Positions 45,701 to 54,619 of a stretch of 64,000 nucleotides of DNA are shown here, piece after piece. The stretch covers positions 72,246,900-72,310,899 of the forward strand of contig OV050030.1 of the NCBI GenBank assembly GCA_920105625.2, written 5' to 3'. The notes under the pieces were generated by a model that saw only the letters and a list, made by a program, of their open reading frames with translations, was not told where the DNA came from and searched no databases. Numbering within the stretch: position 1 is the stretch's first letter; each line of letters opens with the position of its first letter. Source of the DNA: Clusia tigrina (taxonomy: Eukaryota > Arthropoda > Insecta > Diptera > Clusiidae). Position numbers and translations under genes: made by a program.

Positions 45701-45850
45701 GACTTGTAAGCTTCTCATAAGAGAGACACTGATTAATTCTACTAATCAAAGGTGGATCTGTGAAACTACCTGTGAAATCGCCAGGCAAACATGGCCGAGG
45801 CTAAATCTGCGTCTATCTAGGAATATAGGTTACAAGGATCCCACTTCTTA
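42680..45850 (+). pseudogene. LOA#3 ORF2: endonuclease, RT, RNase H
   Basis: Starts MMLRILQINLHHSKVASANL, overlapping the ORF1 end by 26 bases. Endonuclease: IVLIQESWV, GADINAHHIVWGS, SFSDHRYISF (to about 43330). After PRWWTEELSKLG a stop (43577) and a gap of about 40 residues relative to LOA#1 follow. RT from 43644: VVFIPKAGK, LDIEGAFNNVKGEA, GTPQGGVLSSSLWN, then YADA (44526-44537) where YADD is required. RNase H (45327-45800): a stop inside the first Asp motif, FQAEITAIHEAL, LSDSQAALRAL, CWVPGNCKADQLARDG with the usual His lost. Dead in both RT and RNase H. Confidence 0.85.
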
Positions 45851-46104
45851 ACAAGTATAGATGGTCTATGTAAGTCTGGTGTTAACAACCTTCTTCGCTT
45901 TGTAAAAGGCTCAGGGTGGTTCAATCGGGAGGGGGAAGCGTAGCCATGCCTCGCATCCGCGGTTCACAACTGACCCAACTGGTGGTCTAAGTGGCATCAC
46001 TGGTTATTGGGGATGCGGCTGCCCTACCTACCTACTCTAGTAAGAATAGAATTTCTAAGAGCTTAGGGTAAACACGTCCGTTTAGCTTAGAGTTTTTTCT
46101 CCCC

Positions 46105-48000
46105 TAAAAGCATCATATTGGATTTTTGTATCAGCATCTCGACCCAAACGACGCTCAAGTGACGTAAATTTCCTCAGTGCAGTACCATGTGAAGTGTCTA
46201 GAGACGAAGGGTTATCTTTAAATGGTCGTACAACAATTATTCCCTCTGAACCCCGAAATACGGTTTGTGAGTAAAATATTTACAACTAATTTGCTCATCG
46301 GTCCAACGGTTGTTTGGAGTCTCAACTGCATCCAAATTCCACATTTATTCCAATTGTTTGTCAATTGCATCTTCATAAGAAAGTAAGCAAGTTGGTAGCA
46401 GAGGTGAGACATAAGGAGCTGTATAACGACCAGAAACGACCCAACCCAACAATGTTTTCTGAAGGGTGGGCAGATTGTTACCAAGTTTAATCTGGCCGAC
46501 AGATAAAATATCGAAAAATGTTTCAGTTCCTAGCAATAACTCTATGCGTGTAGTTTTGAAAAAATGCTCATCAGCCAGTAATCAATTTCCGATTCAGGCT
46601 TATACGAAATATGAGATGTTATACAAAATGAAAGAGGCAATTCCAAGTTAGTAAAGCGAGATTTCATAGAAGTCGATATTTTTTGTTTAATAATAAAATG
46701 TGAATTTTCCCTTGCTTAGAATTTTGATAGAATGCTTTTCCCTCAACAAATTTTTCGGTTACAAAGTGAACTTGAGAACAAGAGTCTAAAAATGCTCGGC
46801 CCATGTGATAATAACCAGATGTATCATGAACAAGTACAACAGCAGTGGCTACTTGATCTAACGAACATTTTTCCATGTGTGTATGAACAGCAGCAGCGGC
46901 ATTTGCTTCAGTTTGTGCACCACGCGCAGACTGCTGTGGCGACGATGATGGCTATGATGACGATGAAAGGAAAGTGTTGGATTGATTACGATGCAGGAGA
47001 GTGTGGTGTAATCGTGACTAACTTGATGATTTTCAACAAAACAATTTATACATAAACCAAGGCGTTCAAATATTATTGTCAAAACGTTCCGGAACTTCCA
47101 TATTTTTAAAATGAGGTCAGTTGTTAATTGTCAAACACAACAAGCACGAACACTTTGTACAAGAAAAAGAATATCCATGTCGATGAGATTTACTTGTATT
47201 TCTGTTCAAAGGTACTTTATTTTCAGAATGATGAACCTGAATTGTATTTGTATTAGTAGATTCTAAAAATTGGCAACGCCTTTCTAAGCAATCCTTCCAT
47301 TTCCTTTGAGTGTCCTCATCGACCTTTTCCATGACTAAATATATCAGCATTGCATTTGATATATCCTTATCACTACTCAAAGAAGAAAGCAAACTATATA
47401 GTGCCGAAACATTATCAATAAGACTTCTAAGTTGACCACAATTTTGTTTAAGAACTGATGGAAATTGAAATAAATTTTTAATGTTTTCCCTGAAAGTTAA
47501 TGTGCTATTATCATAGCGGGTTTTGAGCCTTTCAAGCGCCTTTGGATAATTTTCATTTGATATTTGAAAGGCTTTGAAAGTTTCTATCTGTGATTGTATC
47601 GACAATTTGACTGATACGTATAGATCCTCAAGTTCACCACGATCATTATCCTCTGGATCAAATTTTAAATATTGGTTTGATACGAAAAAATTTGTTTAAA
47701 ATATGATTCGAGTCTTCCCAAATGGCATTTCAACTTAGTAGATGAGAGAACCTTCCCTTCCCCCTTTCAATTTGCTTCAATAATATTTTTGATGCGAGTT
47801 ATATTTTTCCGAGTGGTACTCCGCTGATGCTTATAATCCAGCGAAATAGTAATGAGCGAAAACAACGATAAAAAGGCGTTAAATAATATAAGCTAACGGC
47901 AGAGGTGAGATAAGCAGAGCAGTGAAACGCTGCTTCAGTTTGCGACTATTAAAAAGCGAGAGCGAAAATGAGGTTAATTCACAAAGTGAAGCAAGTGTAT
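46105..48000 (-). pseudogene. BEL#3, 5' half (unit A): gag, protease, RT start
   Basis: Minus strand from the right: RKNITRIKNIIEAN and CHLGRLESYFKQIF with KFDPEDN (47630-47800, Gag start), SIQSQIETFKAFQIS, ENYPKALERLKTRYDNSTLT, QLRSLIDNVSALYSLLSSL and AMLIYLVMEKVDEDTQRKW (47117-47605). Protease: YHMGRAFLDSCSQVHFVTE (46664-46880), with Cys where Gly is usual in DSGSQ. Then TFFDILSVGQIKLGNNLP, LQKTLLGWVVSGRY and LWNLDAVETPNNRWTDEQ-type RT start (46105-46540). It ends at the Jockey#3 target site. This copy lacks about 50 and 225 bases of gag that unit B keeps. Confidence 0.82.
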
Positions 48001-48179
48001 CGTAAATGGAGAGCAGGCACACGAAAAGGAAAATGCGCCGACGTTCTGCTTTGCTGGAATCGACGATGGTTTTGCGTTGTGGGAAGAGTAGGTTCCCAAA
48101 TAAATGAAATTTGTGATATCGTAAGTTAGCGTCCAAAAAATTAGGTTGACCTTTATGGGGTAATGCGTTTTCAAAAATT

Positions 48180-49160
48180 GGAATGCGATTAAATATTTAT
48201 TACTAAATGCACAGTTTGATGAATGTATACTCCCTGTTGAGACAGCATGTATATATTTTCTGGAACAATGGTGACTGCGATGGCTGAGACACTGATGATA
48301 GCATGAAATTAATGATCACGTTGCCCGAGCCGCGAGTCGCGAAACCGAACTTCTTACCCGAAATTTTGAGATTTATGAAAATAAATTTTACCGCCCTAAC
48401 TACAGTTAGTGAGAAATCACGTCTTTGCTTCTAAGTATGTTGGAATGCAATTTTTTTTCTTATTTCCACTAGCACAGATTTTTATTTAAATAATTAATTG
48501 CTCAAGTCCCAGCTCGGGCGGTAAAATGTTTAATAAGAAGAGTTTTTCTTATTTTCAAAGGAATAAAAATCTACTATTATTGAATTTTATTAATCCCGCT
48601 AATATATGTAAGGGGCGAGCAAAATCACGTGCAAAGTAATTAACTAGAAACACAATTTCGTAGCGGCGGTATCGAAAAACGAGACGATGTATGAACGATG
48701 ATGAGAATGCAGCAAGCAAGAGAGCGAGCAAATTTATCTTACAATTTATTGACGTATAACAATAAATTTTATTTTTAAATATTGTTTGTATTTTAAATTA
48801 TTAATTATGTTTATATTCCTTATTTCCACTGTCTTGGTTTTATAGACTCAATTTGGTACATTTTCTATTGATTTATTTCATTGCTTAGGAATTGTAGGTA
48901 TTTAAAATAAATATGTATTTAAAAATAGAGTATGTATTTAAAATAAAAAATTAAAGAATTAATTTGTGTGAGGTCTGAGGGCATTTTATTAATATAATAA
49001 GACGCAACAGCAATGTGATATAATTAATTGCTGAATAAAACAGCAGTAAAAAAAAGTGTATTTATATATTTTCAGCACATCCATTTATGGATATTGTTAC
49101 TTACGCTGTATCTGGGATTTCCAGACGAACCTTCCGCTTCACTTTTCCCTCTTTTATTTT
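48180..49160. other. AT-rich spacer of unit A
   Basis: No gene seen. It contains an 11-base inverted repeat, TTTTACCGCCC near 48388 and GGGCGGTAAAA near 48529, about 130 bases apart, and GGGGCGAGC. It may include the 5' LTR of BEL#3, but I could not match it to sequence at the other end of that element. The same spacer is in unit B (59040-60000). Confidence 0.45.
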
Positions 49161-49510
49161 TATTCTGCTCTATTAAGAGTGCGTTTCTCATTTCTCTTTA
49201 GAGGCACTGGTGGGCGATGACCTCTCTTCTCAGAACTGCCGAAAGCCCTTATATAGTTTAATACAACTGCACTCCAGGCGCCTCTCTCATTGCCAGTGAC
49301 GATTCCTCTTGCTGTTGTAAAATAATGTAAAATTTCGAAAATTTTTTCCGCAGGATGGGTGAAACGCGATTTTTTATGTGGAAGAGTTTCGCGAATTTCG
49401 AACATTTTTCTAAGCAAAAGAAGTATTTTTCGCCCGGTGTTTTGAAAATATCAACGTGCACTATTTCATAAGGGTACCTAGGAAACGGCTTATCTATCAA
49501 CGGTGGTACC
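49160..49510 (-). pseudogene. Gypsy/errantivirus-type integrase fragment (unit A)
   Basis: Minus strand: PFPRYPYEIVHVDIFKTPGE, KYFFCLEKCSKFAKLFHIKN, then a decaying tail. The PxxPxExxHxDIF block with the first catalytic Asp and a following SKFAK is the start of a Gypsy-type integrase core. Only about 80 residues remain. A poly-T run at 49514 marks the A-tail of a Jockey piece inserted next to it. The same fragment is in unit B at 60284-60630. Confidence 0.65.
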
Positions 49511-49513
49511 GGG

Positions 49514-49606
49514 TTTTTTTTTTCAATTCATATTTATTGTAACAACTCATATAGAGACTAACAATAAGTTAATATATCTTAAAACTAGACAACAATGTAT
49601 CACTGC
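49514..49606 (-). mobile_element. 3' end and A-tail of a Jockey-type LINE
   Basis: Minus strand: ATTGTTAGTCTCTATATGAG, then TACAATAAATATGAATTG and an A-run. This resembles the 3' end of Jockey#1 (ATTGTTAGTCTATTGTTAG, ACAATAAATAAACATATGG, A-run). It is joined directly to the Jockey ORF2 start at 49607, so RT and most of ORF2 are missing between. The unit B/C junction at 60646-60735 repeats this. Confidence 0.75.
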
Positions 49607-51517
49607 TCCTTACCACTGTAGGTAGAAGATATTAGTGAACACTTATTATTTTAGAAAAACAATAAAAATAAAAGTAATTAGAGAAATTTGTAATGATGGC
49701 TTATTTAATAATAGTTAATATAGTTTGCTCTCTGCAAGCGGGCCGTGGGCTTCTTTGTAGTAAATTCCTAACTAGTATATCGGGGTGGCTCGATAATTTT
49801 AGTTGGTACTTCTTTTTGACATCTGAATCCCTCTGACCTATTAGGGGCACAACTAGATCTGGGAGAATGTTTCGGTTTTTTATGAACCAAGGTAAAGCGC
49901 GTATTTTTTAAAGGACACATGCGATTGCTTAGTAAAGTGAGTTTCAGCAATTTAGCATATATCAATATCTTCGTTGTTAAGCACGACTTCCAGCTCATTT
50001 TTGTGTTTGGGTAAACCATTTGCATTCCATAAAATCAGTTTTAGACAATCAGTCATAATTTAAAAATTGCATGTTGTGCTCCAGGGCTCCCAAGCCCAAT
50101 TCCAATGCTTTGAACATTTTTTCCTGGCGGTCAAGCTTTGCCAAGATTATTGACAGCGCATCCGTGGTTTGTGGGGCAAAAGTAGGAGCAGAGCCTTTCG
50201 TTATTTGAGCATAGCTTGCTGCTTTAGTACTCGTAGATGGTCCAATTTTGGTGGGGACATTTTTAGACGCAGCAAATTGATTATTATCGCGATCCTTCGT
50301 TTTAACAAAAGTTGTCTTCTTCGATCTGATTTTTTGTAAATCTTTCGAAATTACACAGCCACGATAATTTGCTGGATGCTACTCACCACAATTGCAGCAA
50401 TTGGGTTTATCAGCTATTGGCTTTTGACACTCTGAACATATATGTTTGCCAGCACATTTGACGCATCGTGGAGGTTTCCCACAGAAATTGTTTGTGTGGC
50501 CGAATGATTGGCAACTTTTGCACTGGGGAATTAAGTTAGATGATTTTATTGGTTCAATATTTACAATTGAATTTAAAATGTTTTTGATTTCGTGAATTTT
50601 CTTCACATCTACAGAAGAGTCGAATGTCAGAACGAGCATATCAAGCGGTTCCTTCGTCTTCCATTTAAGTTTGTAAATAGCACTAATTACTTTGAGGCGT
50701 TGATTATTCAAATCACTTATAATGGATTCCTCGTCACACGAATGGTGCAGATTTTTTACCATTTTTTTTATTGGCCTGGTTTGCTTGTCTTCATAGCTGA
50801 ACCAACTTTCATTAGTTAACAACTTCGTAACAGCCCGATAGTCAGAAGAGTCAAAAGTTATTACTCTGTATGCAACATTATTAAAAAGTTTCACAAAGGA
50901 CTTGTTTTTTATAGTTGCAATAAGCTGGGTGTGTAATTTCTTAAAATCATTTGTACTGTTGACAACAATTGGAGGAGGTCGAGCTATTTTACTGGTAGTA
51001 ACAGTCACTTTAGCACTTCAAACTGTAGGTCCACTTTGTGTGATCACTTCCGGAGAGGTCTCTGCCTTCCGTTTTTTGGTTGGTCTTTTCTTTTTGAGGA
51101 TCCAGTCCGTCTCTCTGGCTAGTTCATCCTCATCAGTCTCATACTTTTTTTCGTTATCAATAACTTTTGTGTTGGTATAATTTCGGTTGATTTAAGTTTT
51201 ACATTCTCACTTTTGAGTACAGATAACTCGTTTTGTAACAATGAGCATAATTTTTCTAAGTTTTGGATCTTTTCGAGCAATTCTGTGTTTTGCGTTTCAA
51301 GATTTTCTTGCGAACTCAGCCAAAGGTTCACAATTTTTTCGATGCAAACACCACAAAAATTTCACACCGAACACTACGCAAATGACGAATCAGCGATGGC
51401 CTGAGACGAACCCCAGTGCCAAAAGTCGGAGCAAATTGCGGATAATACTTTAGTAAGAATAGAATTTCTAAGAGCTTCGGGTAAACACGTCCGCTTAGCT
51501 TAGAGTTTTTTCTCTCC
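49607..51517 (-). pseudogene. Unit B Jockey 5' part: ORF2 start, ORF1, 5' UTR
   Basis: Minus strand: ORF2 start MTDCLKLILWNANGLPKHKN at about 50056, ORF1 to the right with CKSCQSFGHTNNFC, CVKCAGKHICSEC and CCNCGE (a stop follows at 50376-50381), RNA-binding fold to 51008, and a coiled coil at 51119-51331. About 234 bases covering the ORF1 start and upstream UTR are deleted at about 51300. ORF1 here has SECQ preceded by HIC where unit A has HIS. A damaged duplicate of the Jockey#3 genes. Confidence 0.82.
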
Positions 51518-53208
51518 TAAAAGCATCATATTGGGTTTTTGTATCAGCATCTCGACCCAAACGACGCTCAAGTGACGTAAACTTCCTCAGTGCAGTACCA
51601 TGTGAAGTGTTTAGAGACGAAGGGTTATCTTTAAATGGTCGTACAATAATTCTTCCCTCTGAACCCCGAAATACGGTTTGTGAGTAAAATATTTTACAAC
51701 TAATTTGCTCATCGGTCCAACGGTTGTTTGGAGTCTCAACTGCATCCAAATTCCACATTTATTCCAATTGTTTGTCAATTGCATCTTCATAAGAAAGTAA
51801 GCAAGTTGGTAGCAGAGGAGCTGTATAACGACCAGAAACGACCCAACCCAACAATGTTTTCTGAAGGGTTGGCAGATTGTTACCAAGTTTAATCTGGCCG
51901 ACAGATAAAATATCGAAAAATGTTTCAGTTCCGAGCAATAACTCTATACGATTAGTTTTGAAAAAATGCTCATCAGCCAGTAATCAATTTCCGATTCAGG
52001 CTGATACGAAATATGAGATGTTATACAAAATGAAAGAGGCAATTCCAAGTTAGTAAAGCGGGATTTCATAGAAGTCGATATTTTTTGTTTAATAATGAAA
52101 TGTGAATTTCCAATGCTTAGAATTTTGATAGAATGCTTTTCCCTCAACAAATTCTTCGGTTACAAAGTGAACTTGAGAACAAGAGTCTAAAAATGCTCGG
52201 CCCATGTGATAATAACCAGATGTATCATGAACAAGTACAACAGCAGTGGCTAAAATAACTTGATCTAACGAACATTTTTCCATGTGTGTATGAACAGCAG
52301 CAGCGGCATTTGTTTCGGTTTGTGCACCACGCGCAGACGGCTGGGCCGACGATGATGGCAATGATGACGATAAAAGGGAAGTGTTGGATTGATTACGATG
52401 CAGGAGAGTGTGGTGTAAAATTGTCAAACACAACAAGCACGAACACTTTGTACAAGAAAAGAATATCCATGTCGATGAGATTTACTTGTATTTCTGTTCA
52501 AAGGTACTTTAGTTTCAGAATGATGAACCTGAGTTTTATTTGTATTAGTAGATTCTAAAAATTGGCAACGCCTTTCCAAGACTTTAGCAGATTCATCCGA
52601 AAAAGGCAGCTTCCGAAAATCCAAGGAATCCTTCCATTTCCTTTGAGTGTCCTCATCGACCTTTTCCATGACTAAATATATCAGCATTGCATTTGATATA
52701 TCCTTATCACTAGTCAAAGAAGAAAGCAAACTATATAGTGCCGAAACATTATCAATAAGACTTCTAAGTTGACCACAATTTTGTTTAAGAACTGATGGAA
52801 ATTGAAATAAAGTTTTAATGTTTTCCATGAAAATTAATGTGCTATTATCATAGCGGGCTTTGAGTCTTTCAAGCGCCTTTGGATAATTTTCATTTGATAT
52901 TTAAAAGGCTTTGAAAGTTTCTAAAGCTTGGCCTTGGAGACAATTACGCAAATGGTTTAATTTTTCAATATTAGATAAACCACGCTCACGATCAATAATC
53001 TGGTTAAAAGATGTTATAAAGTTTTGGTCCTTAGAGTACTTTCCATAAAAAATAGGGAACTTCAACGAAGGTAGTAGTTGAGACAGGGAATTTAAAAGCT
53101 GTATCTGAAAACATGTTGTTGTGCAATTCTTCCCCTATCTGTGATTGTATCAACAATTTGACTGATACGTATAGATCCTCAAGTTCACCAAGATCATTAT
53201 CCTCTGGA
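51518..53208 (-). pseudogene. Unit B BEL 5' half: RT start, protease, gag
   Basis: Minus strand: RT start with WNLDAVETPNNRWTDEQISC, GRIIVRPFKDNPSSLNTSHG and ALRKFTSLERRLGRDADTK (51495-51886), protease YHMGRAFLDSCSQVHFVTE (52089-52300), gag QLRSLIDNVSALYSLLSSL and KDSLDFRKLPFSDESAKVLE (52424-52828) and LYVSVKLLIQSQIGEELHNN (53031-53252). The gag is split by LOA#2 and continues at 58521-58700 (CRLGRLESYFKQIFSYQTN). This copy keeps two gag segments lost in unit A but has lost about 115 bases near 52418. Confidence 0.82.
53196..53208. repeat. TSD of LOA#2, left copy
   Basis: ATTATCCTCTGGA; the second copy is at 58521-58533. Unit A has it once at 47644-47656. Confidence 0.9.
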
Positions 53209-53468
53209 ACAGGTGCGTTGCGGGACTGGTGACGTGCTATATCTAATGGCACACATAAGTATCTTAATGCATAACTGGCTAAGATAGACTGACTCCTAAT
53301 CCAAGGTGGAACAGCATATGCCGAGGGATGCGTGGCTAATGGGGTGATTAGTCTCGAATATGCGAACTCCGGATACCTGGTGACCTCCGGTTTTAATTAA
53401 ATGCCTTCCCATGGTACAAGGGCTATGCCATGGGTGACCTATATTCCCTAATACTCGTGGGATTTCAT

Positions 53469-54619
53469 ATGGATCTAACAAAAAAAAAAAAGAATTAAAA
53501 ATAAACGATGAATCTGCTGATGAGCAATCATCGTCGGTCATTGCGACCGAGCCAGTTGTAGGGCTGGAGAACCTAACTTCGGTTGCGTGCAGAGTTGTTG
53601 GACATGCACCTAACCAAATCACAACAACATCTACGTTGGTAGGTGTTGTTGACCAACTATGCCCCGCATCAATATCTACAGTGTTGATTGCAGGTGCAAA
53701 GAATGAAACTTTTCGGGTTTCGATGCCACCACCACAGAATCCTGAATCGGGTCATGAGTCAATGGACTCTTCTGACACTGATACACTGTGTGGAGACAAC
53801 AACAGTGTGACCTCAGAGAAATCTGGGTGCACGGTTATTGGTTCAGACCTAAGCAATCTGAACTTAAAAGGGGACTTCATAAAAATGACGTCGGTAGAGA
53901 AGAGGACCTTCAAGCAAGCGATGACAAGAGGTGACTCTAGAGAAAAAAAAGCCAACGTTCAGTCAGGTGGGCAGTATTATTTGGATTTAGTAAGGGCACC
54001 ATTCTCAAAAGAACAGTTGGTTCTTATCCAGGAGACCGTTATTGACGTGATGATAGAGGTCAGCGACAATAACGACAAATGAGTGTTTGAGGGCCTAGCA
54101 GACAGAAACGGATGGTTACTGTTCATATGCTCAAACGAGAATACGGCAACTTGGATGAGAAAACACATCGGCCTGATAACAAGGAAATGTTGTTTGGAGA
54201 TGACACTCGTTGAGGAAGCAAATTTTCCAAAAACATATGTGGTCAGAGGCTACTTCCCACAAAGCACCGAGCTCACCAACGAAAAAGTTCTTGCGACCAT
54301 TGGGGTGCAGAATGAATTGGCAGCCAAGAATTGGAAGGTGATCCAGAGGTCAACCGAAGGTGCGTCACTTCACCTGGTTATCGCGGTGGATGATGAATCA
54401 CTGTCTGAACTGTCACAGTGCAAGGGGAAGATAGCCTATCGCTATGGACACGTGCGTCACATTTTAAAGAGCAACAAAGGCGAAGAGAAAGCCAGCGATA
54501 GCTCAAAAGAACAAACAACGCCGACAGTCGGGAGCAGTGCTGAAGGGCATGCTGGGGAGACAAGGTCCAACGAAGTGGAGGCCGACAAACCATCGACTAG
54601 CAAAGCCGCGCTAGAATGA
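53469..54619 (+). pseudogene. LOA#2 ORF1 (DUF4780-type)
   Basis: The likely start ATG at 53469 is separated from the main frame by an A-run (53480-53491) whose length puts it out of frame, so a homopolymer slip is probable. The frame from 53492 runs to 54619 with one in-frame TGA at 54080-54082. The N-terminal third is Ser/Asp-rich (PESGHESMDSSDTDTLCGDN). The domain: GGQYYLDLVRAPFSKEQLV, VFEGLADRNGWLLFICSNEN, EANFPKTYVVRGYFPQST, KNWKVIQRSTEGASLHLVIA. The tail is Lys/Glu/Ser-rich. The stop TGA overlaps the ORF2 ATG as ATGA. Confidence 0.82.

Larger units (their letters stand above)
40838..46037 (+). mobile_element. R1/LOA-group LINE (LOA#3), full span
   Basis: Starts GGGTCATTGTGTCG and ends with a short CCTA-type tail (CCCTACCTACCTACTC), inside the 9-base target duplication TAGTAAGAA. 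The 5' UTR of about 400 bases is GC-richer than its surroundings. ORF1 and ORF2 are related to, but clearly diverged from, those of LOA#1 and LOA#2. The insertion is only in unit A, so it postdates the tandem triplication, yet both ORFs are already damaged. Confidence 0.9.
31909..46104 (-). mobile_element. Full-span Jockey-clade LINE (Jockey#3) carrying two later insertions
   Basis: TAAAAGCAT lies on both sides (31900-31908 and 46105-46113) and the BEL reading frame resumes across it, so this is the Jockey target duplication. The A-tail appears as a T-run at 31910-31930. Read on the minus strand: 5' UTR (46104-46038 and 40837-40500), ORF1, ORF2 and 3' UTR. Inserted inside are Gypsy#2 (33330-37553) and LOA#3 (40838-46037). 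The part from 38751 rightwards is also present in two more tandem copies. Confidence 0.82.
38751..49606. repeat. Tandem-repeat unit A
   Basis: First of three tandem units. It begins TCCTTACCACTGTAGG inside Jockey#3 ORF2 and ends ...ATGTATCACTGC. It contains Jockey 5' part, LOA#3 (absent from the other units), BEL#3 5' half, an AT-rich spacer, a Gypsy integrase fragment and a Jockey tail. Without LOA#3 and its duplicated target it is about 5.65 kb. Confidence 0.9.

Noticed and set aside
46732..47055. Plus-strand 107-residue protein present identically in units A and C
   Set aside because: It is antisense to BEL protease/gag; its conservation follows from the segment duplication.
48760..48810. 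5' LTR of BEL#3 by similarity to 29330-29410
   Set aside because: The shared words (GACGTATAA, AAATATTGTTTGT) lie in the opposite orientation and in AT-rich sequence, so chance is likely.
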